Shown: one piece after another, positions 15,229-22,870 of the stretch
Position numbering within the stretch: the first letter of the stretch is position 1
Layout: the number at the start of each line of letters is the position of its first letter
Virus record (IMG/VR): IMGVR_UViG_3300020465_000886
Location: 1 to 53,714 of that record
Direction: 5' to 3' (one strand)
Length of the DNA: 53,714 bases
From: a virus
Position numbers and translations under genes: made by a program
The notes under the pieces: model-generated
Seen by the model: the letters and a program-made list of their open reading frames with translations, nothing else
What the model was told of the DNA's origin: nothing
Databases searched by the model: none

Positions 15229-15651
15229 TTAAATATCCTCATTCCAATTATCTTTTGGATTCCATAATCTAAAGTTTTCTTTCTTCTTTAGCCTATTTGC
15301 TACAATGCTATATGCATTTTGTTCTTCTTTCCATTCCTTTAACCATTTGTGACCATCTCTTTCTGCATCAACAAAGACTGCATTAGTAAATGCCATAGGA
15401 AGTAATATAGCAATATGTATAATAATACTTACAACTATGTTATAACCAAACCAACCCAAATAGGTTGATGCTAAAAATCCAAAATACACACTCCATATGA
15501 TAAACAAAACTAACATAAAGTATGTCTGCAAACTAGGGTCAGGCACATATTTTAGTGGATTGTATCTAACATCCATTACACGTCTCCATCCATTTACAAA
15601 CTTTAATAAAAAAGTTTTTATAAATGCTGGCTTTTTCATTGTGGGTTCCAT
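15229..15651 (-). CDS. Two-helix membrane protein, paralogue of 6880-7230
   Basis: 140 residues, helices at about 44-62 and 70-92, AAGGAG upstream of the ATG. Shares RYNPLKYV, WSVYFG, TNAVF and GHKW with the protein at 6880-7230 and has a longer, charged C-terminal tail. It stands at the end of a run of three tiny membrane or acidic proteins behind the promoter at 16053-16079, next to the alternative oxidase. The function is unknown; a role at the respiratory membrane is an inference from position. Confidence 0.75.
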   Translation of the reverse strand: MEPTMKKPAFIKTFLLKFVNGWRRVMDVRYNPLKYVPDPSLQTYFMLVLFIIWSVYFGFLASTYLGWFGYNIVVSIIIHIAILLPMAFTNAVFVDAERDGHKWLKEWKEEQNAYSIVANRLKKKENFRLWNPKDNWNEDI

Positions 15652-15661
15652 TCTACTCTCC

Positions 15662-15769
15662 TTATTTCAAACGTTCCAATATAAATTCTTTTAATACATG
15701 TGCTCCATAACTGGCCCATGTAACGAATACTAAACTCCAAAACAGTATTTCTACATGTTCCCATAACAT
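15662..15769 (-). CDS. 35-residue membrane micro-protein
   Basis: Short ORF, MLWEHVEILFWSLVFVTWAS then a basic amphipathic end. One membrane helix at about 7-24. The ATG overlaps the upstream stop (TGATG). Similar in size to small subunits of terminal oxidases such as CydX, but no sequence link is claimed. Confidence 0.6.
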   Translation of the reverse strand: MLWEHVEILFWSLVFVTWASYGAHVLKEFILERLK

Positions 15770-15912
15770 CAACTATCACCTTCATCTTTCTTTTCCCAAG
15801 GTAAAGGAATCTGTTTACCTGCTTTACGTTCAGAAATCATATGCGATGTCATGTACGCAAATCCAAATGCAATCACAGTAAAAATAATTCCAACTATTGT
15901 GTTAATCATCAT
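15769..15912 (-). CDS. 47-residue membrane micro-protein
   Basis: Short ORF with two tandem ATGs (15912, 15909), one membrane helix at about 5-21, then a charged tail with IPLPWEKKDEG. Overlaps the preceding gene's stop region and is coupled to the next by TGATG. Topology suggests an N-out or N-in single-span protein; no family known. Confidence 0.6.
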   Translation of the reverse strand: MMINTIVGIIFTVIAFGFAYMTSHMISERKAGKQIPLPWEKKDEGDS

Positions 15913-16042
15913 AGTCCTCGTCAAAGTCATCTTCTTGAAGTGCTATGAGTTTATCTCTAAAGTCAGTAACAATTTCAACTAACTGGTTTATTTCATCCAT
16001 ATCGTGTTTTGTATCAATTTCAACTTCTAGTTTAATCTTCAT
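15902..16042 (-). CDS. 46-residue acidic protein, first gene behind an early promoter
   Basis: Short ORF, MKIKLEVEIDTKHDMDEINQ and a strongly acidic end. No Shine-Dalgarno site; the ATG lies about four nt after the predicted transcription start of the promoter at 16053-16079. Unrecognised. Its N-terminal VEIDTK resembles the holin-like protein's start at 25978 only by chance-level similarity. Confidence 0.6.
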   Translation of the reverse strand: MKIKLEVEIDTKHDMDEINQLVEIVTDFRDKLIALQEDDFDEDYDD

Positions 16043-16052
16043 TTTGTTATAT

Positions 16053-16079
16053 ATTATACTCTTTTGCAATCATTGTCAA
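16053..16079 (-). promoter_or_regulatory. Sigma70-like promoter inside the alternative-oxidase stop region
   Basis: TTGACA (16074-16079) overlaps the oxidase stop codon; TATAAT (16053-16058) follows after a short 15-bp spacer. The spacer is less than ideal, so strength is uncertain. It would give extra transcripts of the micro-protein genes. Confidence 0.65.
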
Positions 16080-16669
16080 CCATTTTTTCTGGTATAAGAC
16101 GTATCTCCGTCTGCATATTTGTGGTTTACTTCACTGTGATGTTGTTCATCTGCCCTAACACATTTTATTAAATCAGACAGTTTGGCGTTCTTTTTCATCT
16201 TGTAATACTTAATTGCTAACTCTGGTGCAGGTACATTTTCCACTGCTCCACTTTCAACCAATGCAAGATAATCTGTATAACTTCTTACTGCTTCTTCTTC
16301 AAAATATCCTATCATTCTGTGTGCTGTCTTATAATCAAAAATGTATAAGATTGCATAGAATATCATAAAAATTGCTTGGGCCAAAAGGACTAACCATCTT
16401 TCAATCCAATTAGGTTTTGCTATTTCTATGAAGAACATCAAATGCATTCTTTCATTTTCTGCTTCTGCTAACATCTCTCTAATGTCAGGACCATATCCTG
16501 TTTTCATCTTACGCAGGCTCTTCATGTGTAATAACATACCTGCAACCATACCTGGTACACCAGCAACTGTTTCTAATACAACTGCTCTATGTCCATACCT
16601 TTTTGCAAAGAAGGTGTCCGCGATAAAACGGAAAAACTTCGTCATTGACTTTGCAAACCAATCTCTCAT
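16076..16669 (-). CDS. Alternative (quinol) oxidase, AOX/PTOX family
   Basis: 197 residues. All di-iron ligand motifs are visible: LETVAG (Glu33), NERMHLM (Glu73, His76), FEEEAVRSY (Glu124/125) and RADEQHHSEVNH (Glu175, His178). The hydrophobic stretch 93-112 and the helix around 35-50 give interfacial membrane binding. It oxidises ubiquinol or plastoquinol and reduces oxygen to water without pumping protons. Cyanophages carry related PTOX genes. Here it follows a DoxX-like gene by three nt, with membrane micro-proteins downstream. Confidence 0.92.
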   Translation of the reverse strand: MRDWFAKSMTKFFRFIADTFFAKRYGHRAVVLETVAGVPGMVAGMLLHMKSLRKMKTGYGPDIREMLAEAENERMHLMFFIEIAKPNWIERWLVLLAQAIFMIFYAILYIFDYKTAHRMIGYFEEEAVRSYTDYLALVESGAVENVPAPELAIKYYKMKKNAKLSDLIKCVRADEQHHSEVNHKYADGDTSYTRKNG

Positions 16670-16672
16670 TCA

Positions 16673-17119
16673 TCATGCTCCGTATCTAGCATTACCCCTA
16701 AGGGCGAAATATAATGCAACTACATATAAACTAATATGCAAGTAGTCATACAATATGACATCTAATAAACTTGCAGGTTGCATTAACCATATAACTCCTG
16801 TTACAACACAGGTCATTGTTATAGCACTAAACCTTGTTAATATATCACCTATGTTCCAAATAACTGTTTGATAGAACTTACTGAACCAATTGTGCCAAGG
16901 TATAACACCTATTACACCTCCAACTAAAAGTCCAATAGCAGAACCTATCTCACCATATGTAACAAACCACCATACAATATATGGCAAGTTCCACATCTCT
17001 GCTTCTGCTCCCATATCTCCATTATACTTCATGAATCCTTGTTGGAAGAACATCACACTAAGTGGTATTCTTAACAAGAATGTGGCAAGTGGCGCCTGTA
17101 ATTTAAAACTATATTTCAT
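16673..17119 (-). CDS. DoxX-like four-helix membrane protein
   Basis: 148 residues with hydrophobic helices near 10-26, 52-71, 92-115 and 118-141. The RIPLSVMFFQQGFMKY start and a Gly-rich second helix match the DoxX family. DoxX was first described with an archaeal terminal quinol oxidase and bacterial members are tied to redox stress. Being three nt from the alternative oxidase suggests the two act together on quinol. The family assignment is by pattern, not by search. Confidence 0.65.
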   Translation of the reverse strand: MKYSFKLQAPLATFLLRIPLSVMFFQQGFMKYNGDMGAEAEMWNLPYIVWWFVTYGEIGSAIGLLVGGVIGVIPWHNWFSKFYQTVIWNIGDILTRFSAITMTCVVTGVIWLMQPASLLDVILYDYLHISLYVVALYFALRGNARYGA

Positions 17120-17131
17120 ATTCCTCCCGGT

Positions 17132-17659
17132 TTATTCTATTACTTCATCTCCAACATATTCGGTCCAATCGGTATAGTTGGATCTGTCTTTTAAATCATG
17201 CAACTGATGACACCAAACACCTGTGTTAGTTCCTTCAAAGGATTTGTCATCTAACTTTAGTGTTGCATTATAATTAAACTTGTCTATATAAGGTAACCTA
17301 ACTGCAATCATTGGAATAAATTTTGCATTTTCATTCCATTTATAATCTTGAAAGTAATTGTGATTAGCAAAGCCACTGTCAAAGTCTAGTGTTACCCAAA
17401 CATCTGCTTCTAGTAAAGTAGTAATAATAAAATCCCAGTCAGACCAATCTTCTCTCTTAGTTGGCTTAAATGAATCTGCACAACCTAAGTACACATGGTC
17501 AATTTTATTGTTTAAGCATCTTGCAAGAATCTCTTTTGGATTCTGTGCTCCAATAACAAACAATGTTCTTCTGCCTTTTAAAGGAGTTTGTTCAACTTCT
17601 TTACCTATAAAGAACTTAGGATCATCTCCAAAGTTTTCTCTTCCTTCTACTTTAGCCAT
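17132..17659 (-). CDS. Hypothetical protein
   Basis: 175 residues, soluble, alpha/beta: RRTLFVIGAQNPKEILARC and IDHVYLGCADS look like strands of a nucleotide-fold protein, and DVWVTLDFDSGF a third. No catalytic motif recognised. It lies between small membrane-protein genes and the DoxX-like gene. Confidence 0.7.
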   Translation of the reverse strand: MAKVEGRENFGDDPKFFIGKEVEQTPLKGRRTLFVIGAQNPKEILARCLNNKIDHVYLGCADSFKPTKREDWSDWDFIITTLLEADVWVTLDFDSGFANHNYFQDYKWNENAKFIPMIAVRLPYIDKFNYNATLKLDDKSFEGTNTGVWCHQLHDLKDRSNYTDWTEYVGDEVIE

Positions 17660-17843
17660 ATTTTGCTCCGCTGTTTATATCACTCTTTTTCTTTTTCCTT
17701 TTAAATAATCTTTGTACGCCACCGCCTATACCCCAAGTTACAAACTTATAACTTAGATATACTAATAATACATTTATAAAGATAGCCCATACCCACTCTA
17801 ATATATAGAACATGTATGCTGTCTCCCAATATAAATCAGACAA
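17652..17843 (-). CDS. 63-residue single-span membrane protein
   Basis: One helix around 10-36 (EWVWAIFINVLLVYLSYKF) and a very basic C-terminal tail (LFKRKKKKSD), predicting N-out, C-in by the positive-inside rule. Overlaps both neighbours by 8 nt. Confidence 0.65.
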   Translation of the reverse strand: MSDLYWETAYMFYILEWVWAIFINVLLVYLSYKFVTWGIGGGVQRLFKRKKKKSDINSGAKYG

Positions 17844-18045
17844 TGTAATCCTCTCGTTCTTTTTTAGCAGTCCTTTTCTTACCTGAAGGACTTGTATATT
17901 CGTCTTTGCTTATACCTTTTGTGCCACCATCTTGTTTAGTAACCCAATTGAAAAACAATCCAAGTGTTATTGCTACCACAACAAGTATAGTGAACAACAA
18001 TGTCACTGGCAAAAACAATATATCTGTAACTTCTACTAAATCCAT
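17836..18045 (-). CDS. 69-residue single-span membrane protein
   Basis: Hydrophobic helix at about 8-33 (LFLPVTLLFTILVVVAITLG), then a charged tail of about 35 residues. Coupled by overlaps to the dehydrogenase-like gene before it and a second membrane micro-protein after it. Unrecognised. Confidence 0.65.
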   Translation of the reverse strand: MDLVEVTDILFLPVTLLFTILVVVAITLGLFFNWVTKQDGGTKGISKDEYTSPSGKKRTAKKEREDYIV

Positions 18046-18962
18046 TTTAAATAAGTTCTCCCTTTATCTATGCCATTTGCTTTATTTTCAAAAGCATTCT
18101 TGGCGTCATCTCTATAATATTCTTTTTCCCACATATCAGAAACTTTTAAACTACCGCTCTTAATACATTCTCTAGCATATCTCATAGAATCTAAAAATGT
18201 TTTGTCTCTTGGACTAGGACATTTTATTGTAATGTTATTCCAAAGATACTTGCTGAAGTCTAGATTGTCTACAGTCTTTTCAGCCGCCAATACAAATATA
18301 CCATTCTCATTTACATAATTGCTTGTAATGTATTGTGGCTTACTTGAATAATCTATAAATGCATCAAAGCCTTGTACTCCTGTTGGCATTTGTAAATGAA
18401 ATCCTGTGTGAGTCATTCTTACAACATCTTGCTTTTCCCAATGCTCAGGATATGCTTTACCATATACATAAAAGTTTTTATACCCTGCACGTTTTAAAAC
18501 ATAATGTGTAACTCTTGCTAAGAATCCTGTGCCAATAATTGCTATTGTTTGTTCTTTATCTTCACTGTGATTGTAAACTGCATTAGCAACATTAATACCA
18601 CATGCTACAGGCTCTAGTATATATTTAGGATCTGCTTTAGGAACTTTAACAAATGTTCCTTGTTTAGCATTGTAGTAATCTGCAAAGCCAGGCTCACCTC
18701 TAGTTGCAACTATATCGCCTTCCTTCAATCCCATGTTTGCATTTACTAAACTACCAACCTTACTAACAACACCAAGTCCTTCATGTCCTTGAATATCCAT
18801 TGGCAATGTTGTAAACTTACCTTGATACATAGCAACATCACTGCTACACAAACCAGTCATAACTGCTTTTACTTCTATCTCATCTTTTTCAGGATCAGGC
18901 TTATTCCATATTGTTTCACACAAATCATTCTTGCCTGTTGTGTACAATAACTTAACCCTCAT
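18036..18962 (-). CDS. Medium-chain dehydrogenase (zinc alcohol-dehydrogenase-like)
   Basis: 308 residues. GLCSSDVAMYQG and IQGHEGLGVVSKVG are the N-terminal catalytic-domain motifs of the MDR family, LEPVACGINV follows, and IAIIGTGFLARV is the Rossmann nucleotide loop. The structural four-Cys zinc lobe is absent, which shortens the protein. It probably oxidises or reduces a polyol or sugar with NAD(P). It overlaps the Gfo/Idh/MocA gene by 11 nt, forming a two-enzyme sugar redox pair. Confidence 0.75.
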   Translation of the reverse strand: MRVKLLYTTGKNDLCETIWNKPDPEKDEIEVKAVMTGLCSSDVAMYQGKFTTLPMDIQGHEGLGVVSKVGSLVNANMGLKEGDIVATRGEPGFADYYNAKQGTFVKVPKADPKYILEPVACGINVANAVYNHSEDKEQTIAIIGTGFLARVTHYVLKRAGYKNFYVYGKAYPEHWEKQDVVRMTHTGFHLQMPTGVQGFDAFIDYSSKPQYITSNYVNENGIFVLAAEKTVDNLDFSKYLWNNITIKCPSPRDKTFLDSMRYARECIKSGSLKVSDMWEKEYYRDDAKNAFENKANGIDKGRTYLKWI

Positions 18963-19845
18963 AGTACACCTCTAATTGTTTGTGTATCCAAGAATCAATT
19001 TCATTATGATAAGAATAATCTTCTGAAAGTCCTTGCACAATCATTTCACCATACGCATAATCAGGACATAATCCAAAGTTCCATTTGTAACTGCTATCTT
19101 TTGTTTGAACTGTTATTGCTTGGTCATCTATACCGGACTTCCAACCTGCTTCTATGTTTATAATTGTATCATTCAGTTGCCATGTTTCTTGTGCAAAGTC
19201 ACATACATCATATGTTCCACTAGGGTCTACGTTTCCATAGTCTGAATTTAACATGTCTCCTATCTTCCATTGTTGAGTCATTGCATAGGATGTTCTAGTT
19301 ATATGTTGTAAGAACTCTACGTCAAACATTTTAATAAACTGACAATATAAATGTGGGAATAAGTCTAATGCTACACCACCACCTGCTAGTTTTTTGTTTG
19401 TACTCCAACCACCTGGATTAGGAACTCTATTATTATTAAGCCATTTGATATCTAATCTCAGCATTTTGTCTGCATTAGGATCATTTGTATAACCTGTAAT
19501 TGCACCTTGTTTGTCTCTATACAAATTGTTTTTACACATTATAAACTTTGTTGCTCTGTACTGTTCTACAGTATTGTTCCACATATCAGCACTAGCAAAG
19601 CCAGGCTTCTCTACAAATATAACAGGTGCTATATTCTTCTTGGCAATATATGTTGCAATTTCATAGTGTGTAAAGTTAGGTGTACAAATAACTGCTACAT
19701 CATATGTGCTATCTACTTTATCTACATTATCATAAGTCGCAGGTAAGACAGAGTCTACTGTATCAACAGTAAACCCTTTCTTCATTAGTTGTGGCAAATA
19801 AACATTCTGTCCTATGCCACCTGCGCCTATTAATAATGCTTTCAT
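18952..19845 (-). CDS. Gfo/Idh/MocA family oxidoreductase
   Basis: 297 residues. The N-terminal LLIGAGGIGQNVYL binds NAD(P), VAVICTPNFTHYE and FVEKPGFAS (the EKP motif) are typical of the family, and the C-terminal half is the beta-sheet substrate domain. Family members act on sugars, inositols or nucleotide-linked sugars. Together with the MDR enzyme, epimerase and glycosyltransferase it points to production of a modified sugar. Confidence 0.8.
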   Translation of the reverse strand: MKALLIGAGGIGQNVYLPQLMKKGFTVDTVDSVLPATYDNVDKVDSTYDVAVICTPNFTHYEIATYIAKKNIAPVIFVEKPGFASADMWNNTVEQYRATKFIMCKNNLYRDKQGAITGYTNDPNADKMLRLDIKWLNNNRVPNPGGWSTNKKLAGGGVALDLFPHLYCQFIKMFDVEFLQHITRTSYAMTQQWKIGDMLNSDYGNVDPSGTYDVCDFAQETWQLNDTIINIEAGWKSGIDDQAITVQTKDSSYKWNFGLCPDYAYGEMIVQGLSEDYSYHNEIDSWIHKQLEVYYEG

Positions 19846-20031
19846 CTAACTCGCAAATGCTGAATTTGTTAATCTATCTAACTCTTCTAAGTCTACGTCA
19901 CCATGCAGTTTTACTTCAAATGTGCCTTCAGGCAAAGTAGTTACTGTATGTGGTAAATCATATCCTTGTTCTACAAGTTCATTTACTCTTATTGTAAACT
20001 CCCTGTATTCGTCTTTACTTAAGATAGCCAT
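19846..20031 (-). CDS. 61-residue hypothetical protein
   Basis: Small acidic protein (MAILSKDEYREFTIRVNELV), soluble. The ATG overlaps the dpdA stop (TAATG), with GGAG upstream. Unrecognised. By position it could be a DpdA accessory protein. Confidence 0.6.
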   Translation of the reverse strand: MAILSKDEYREFTIRVNELVEQGYDLPHTVTTLPEGTFEVKLHGDVDLEELDRLTNSAFAS

Positions 20032-21575
20032 TACAACTCCTCCACTAAATCATCTAGTGCTTTTTCCATTACTTCATCGAACTCGCCTTCTACTTGCTGT
20101 TCAACCTCCTCATCAAAGAACATACTAGCCGCACTATTTTTAAATGCACTATCATGATCCTTGTGCTTGTTGTTGCTTAAATCATCTAAGAAGTCTTTTG
20201 CTTGGTCTAACAATACATGTGGATTATCAGATACAAATAGTTCTTCTACAAATGTATTAAACATCAATAAGTTCCTTGGTGTCCAAAGGCTTTCTTGATT
20301 AAGTTTCTTGCCTTTCTTTTGCCAATGTCTCCAGTCTAACTTGTAGTTTTCAAACTCCATTGTTGCTAAACTGTTTGCTTCTTGTACTGCTCTAATGTGC
20401 ATGTAAACATTGTGGCTCATTAAGATACCATATGTAAAACTATCCCAACTTGTTTTACCTTCTTTACCAATCTTGTTTAACATACCAGGAGCATACCAGT
20501 TACAGTCTCCAGCAGTAACTCTATTACCTATCTCGCTCTCCCAAGGGAAAGGAGTACTAGATAAGTCACCTGGACTAAAATGGCTAAATGCTTTGTTATC
20601 AAAACTCTTCTCCATAATGTAACTCATTTGTTCACTTGTAATTTTATTTCTAGTGTAAACTAATCCATTTGCACTACTAATATAAGGACTGGCACAATCA
20701 AAACTTACTGTTATATTAGGATTGATATGCTTTCTTAGTTGACGTTGTATGCTTGTTAGCATCACTGCCCACTCTAATTTACTTGTACCTAAGAAGTGTA
20801 TCCAATCTCTATCTTGCAATAGTTCATCATCTCGCATTGTGATAAGTCTTTTAAGAACCATATGCATATCTCGAATGTTATTACCACCCATTCCCCATCC
20901 TTCGAAAGGATAGTCTTTAACAGTTTGATACCATTCCTCAGCATCATCCCAATATGTTCCTTGCAATACATTTAAAAACTTAGTCTTACCCAAACGATTA
21001 TCTGCAAACCATTGGTTGTTAAATTTAGTACATGCTAAACATTCATCGAAGTTTTGTAGTCCTGTCTTCTCTCTGAACCCAGGCTTTGCCGCCCAACTAG
21101 GAACATCAAGTGTCATACTCCAATCAGCAGTTTGTTCTAACCATGCAAGTATTTTTGCTCTAGTTCTATCTGCATCACCTTTGTAGTTTCCACTTGCAGG
21201 AGTTTCAAAAAAGTTTTCCCAGTCAAATTTAATTACACCTTTACCTATTTGGAATCCACCCGAGTCACCTACAATAGTTGTATGTGGTCCTCTTTCTTGT
21301 ATAATGTATTCCATTATTGCACTTCTATCTAAATCGAGATAGGCATGGCCCGCCGAGTAAAGTGCGTTGTCATATGTGTAATAACCTTTTTCTTTGTCTA
21401 GGAAATTCATTCCTTCGAAGCCATGTTCGAATCCTTTAGGGACTCTGTTTCTACCATCTACTTCTGGTATATAACCTTCTACACTATTACATCTGCCCAG
21501 TAGTTCTGTAAAGAATCCACTAATAGCAGGAAGAAATACTGCATAGTCTTTGTGTTGGCTTCCTAAATCTTTCAT
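20031..21575 (-). CDS. dpdA: DpdA-like DNA guanine transglycosylase (TGT superfamily)
   Basis: 514 residues. The TGT barrel signature IVGDSGGFQIGKG (DSGGFQ at 104-109), TLDVPSWA, GWGMGGNN and VSFDCASPY match the DpdA branch of queuine tRNA-ribosyltransferases. DpdA exchanges guanine in DNA for a 7-deazaguanine base, which protects phage DNA from restriction. A tRNA target cannot be excluded from sequence alone, but synthesis genes (folE, queD-like, queE) lie nearby and the ATG overlaps the sliding-clamp stop (TAATG), favouring DNA. The acidic tail past residue 480 is an extra. Confidence 0.75.
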   Translation of the reverse strand: MKDLGSQHKDYAVFLPAISGFFTELLGRCNSVEGYIPEVDGRNRVPKGFEHGFEGMNFLDKEKGYYTYDNALYSAGHAYLDLDRSAIMEYIIQERGPHTTIVGDSGGFQIGKGVIKFDWENFFETPASGNYKGDADRTRAKILAWLEQTADWSMTLDVPSWAAKPGFREKTGLQNFDECLACTKFNNQWFADNRLGKTKFLNVLQGTYWDDAEEWYQTVKDYPFEGWGMGGNNIRDMHMVLKRLITMRDDELLQDRDWIHFLGTSKLEWAVMLTSIQRQLRKHINPNITVSFDCASPYISSANGLVYTRNKITSEQMSYIMEKSFDNKAFSHFSPGDLSSTPFPWESEIGNRVTAGDCNWYAPGMLNKIGKEGKTSWDSFTYGILMSHNVYMHIRAVQEANSLATMEFENYKLDWRHWQKKGKKLNQESLWTPRNLLMFNTFVEELFVSDNPHVLLDQAKDFLDDLSNNKHKDHDSAFKNSAASMFFDEEVEQQVEGEFDEVMEKALDDLVEEL

Positions 21576-22330
21576 TAACTTCTCGCAGGAAGTAAGTATG
21601 TGTAAACTCCCATTCCACTGTCTACTTTAATTTGTAGTAAACCTTGATTGTTGAAACTCATATCAATTGTAGAGTTGTCTCCAAGCCTTAGTATTCTTAA
21701 CACAACATCTAAGGGCCAGTTCCAATCTGTATTAATCTCGCCATCAACATTGTTGTTGACTACAATCTTTGTTCTGTTACTTGCACCATCACCAACATTA
21801 AATACCAATGCACCATCTTCAGTTTTAGGACTAAAGTTTGCTTCATAGGCTCCTAAGATACTGTTAAAGTATGTCAAGTCTTTTAACATTTTTTGTGAAG
21901 GTTCAATTGTTACATCAAACTCTGCACCTTTAAACTTAATATCTTTAAGTTGTTGATTAATTACGTCTGCTAACATAAATCTGTAATGAGCATCTGTACC
22001 ATCTGCACTAACAAACTCTACTTCAGTTGGAACAGTTTCACCATTCCTATCTTGAGTTTTTACTTGCACCGTTGCATTCTCATCTTCAAATCCAGGATAT
22101 TGTATGTATCCTTTTAGCACACCCATTGAACTCAAACCAACTGTAGAATCAATAAAGTCTACAACAGGATTATTCAATGTGCCTTTTAGAATAACTGTCT
22201 TATCTGCATCAACAGTTTCAACTTCTGTTACTTCAGAAGTACCTTTTATTTTGACCATTTCAAAGATACTCAAATCATGTGTATGTCTGAGTACATCTTT
22301 CAATACGTCTTTGATATAATTATCTGCCAT
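21575..22330 (-). CDS. 45: Sliding clamp (T4 gp45-like)
   Basis: 251 residues (T4 gp45 has 228). Two repeated beta-rich domains with short acidic and hydrophobic strands, and a C-terminal VDSGMGVYTYLLPARS, fit gp45. The clamp forms a trimeric ring, tethers the polymerase and in T4 also activates late transcription. Its promoter at 22357-22385 also drives dpdA, which starts in the clamp stop codon. Confidence 0.75.
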   Translation of the reverse strand: MADNYIKDVLKDVLRHTHDLSIFEMVKIKGTSEVTEVETVDADKTVILKGTLNNPVVDFIDSTVGLSSMGVLKGYIQYPGFEDENATVQVKTQDRNGETVPTEVEFVSADGTDAHYRFMLADVINQQLKDIKFKGAEFDVTIEPSQKMLKDLTYFNSILGAYEANFSPKTEDGALVFNVGDGASNRTKIVVNNNVDGEINTDWNWPLDVVLRILRLGDNSTIDMSFNNQGLLQIKVDSGMGVYTYLLPARS

Positions 22331-22356
22331 TTTATCTCCAATAATATTTTTGTTCT

Positions 22357-22385
22357 ATTATACAGTATGTATTTAGAAAAGTCAA
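22357..22385 (-). promoter_or_regulatory. Sigma70-like promoter of the clamp-dpdA operon
   Basis: TTGACT (22380-22385), 17 bp, TATAAT (22357-22362), with a leader of about 20 nt containing GGAG before the clamp ATG. The downstream genes to 16076 have no other clear promoter. Confidence 0.8.
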
Positions 22386-22392
22386 GCAATTA

Positions 22393-22557
22393 TTACACAA
22401 TTTCTTCGACAATTCCTAGCACCTCTGCACCAATTAATAATGCTCCTGCTAACATAACTCCACCAAATATTAAACTTGCTCCTGCTAATATACGGATTCC
22501 GCTCTTAACAAGACTAACGTAAAAGTGTCCTTTACCTGGGTCTTTACTCGCTACCAT
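22393..22557 (-). CDS. 54-residue Gly/Ala-rich membrane protein
   Basis: Short ORF MVASKDPGKGHFYVSLVKSG with a small-residue-rich helix at about 24-50 (GASLIFGGVMLAGALLIG). GGAG lies before the ATG; the start overlaps the preceding gene by 14 nt. Such helices can pack tightly, as in holins or pinholins, but no function is claimed. Confidence 0.65.
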   Translation of the reverse strand: MVASKDPGKGHFYVSLVKSGIRILAGASLIFGGVMLAGALLIGAEVLGIVEEIV

Positions 22558-22861
22558 TTGCTTCTCCTTTTATTTTGTTTAACATTTTTTTACAGTTAAA
22601 CATTTCTTTTATAGGATTATCATCATCTAGTTCACCTATGATGTCTAATAATACTAATAAATCTTTTACTTTGTCCTCTGATAATTCTGTGTCTCCTACT
22701 ACTAAAGGTCTCCTCATATCTACAACATCATCTATTGTAATTGTATCAGTATTGAATGAACCTGTTAGTGTATAAGGTGCATCGTTTGTAATGGTTATTG
22801 TGTCTCCAGCACCATCTGTATCTATGAAAAAATCTTGTTGTGCGTACATGTTGTTTGTCAT
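22544..22861 (-). CDS. Hypothetical phage protein
   Basis: 105 residues, Thr/Asp-rich in the first half (TITITNDAPYTLTGSFNTDT) and helical in the second half. Soluble. Nine nt after the polymerase stop. Function unknown. Confidence 0.65.
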   Translation of the reverse strand: MTNNMYAQQDFFIDTDGAGDTITITNDAPYTLTGSFNTDTITIDDVVDMRRPLVVGDTELSEDKVKDLLVLLDIIGELDDDNPIKEMFNCKKMLNKIKGEANGSE

Positions 22862-22870
22862 TTTAACTCC

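Noticed and set aside
17132-17659. This protein as a QueC or PAPS-reductase-like enzyme
   Set aside because: The PP-loop SGGxDS motif and the QueC zinc cysteines are absent.
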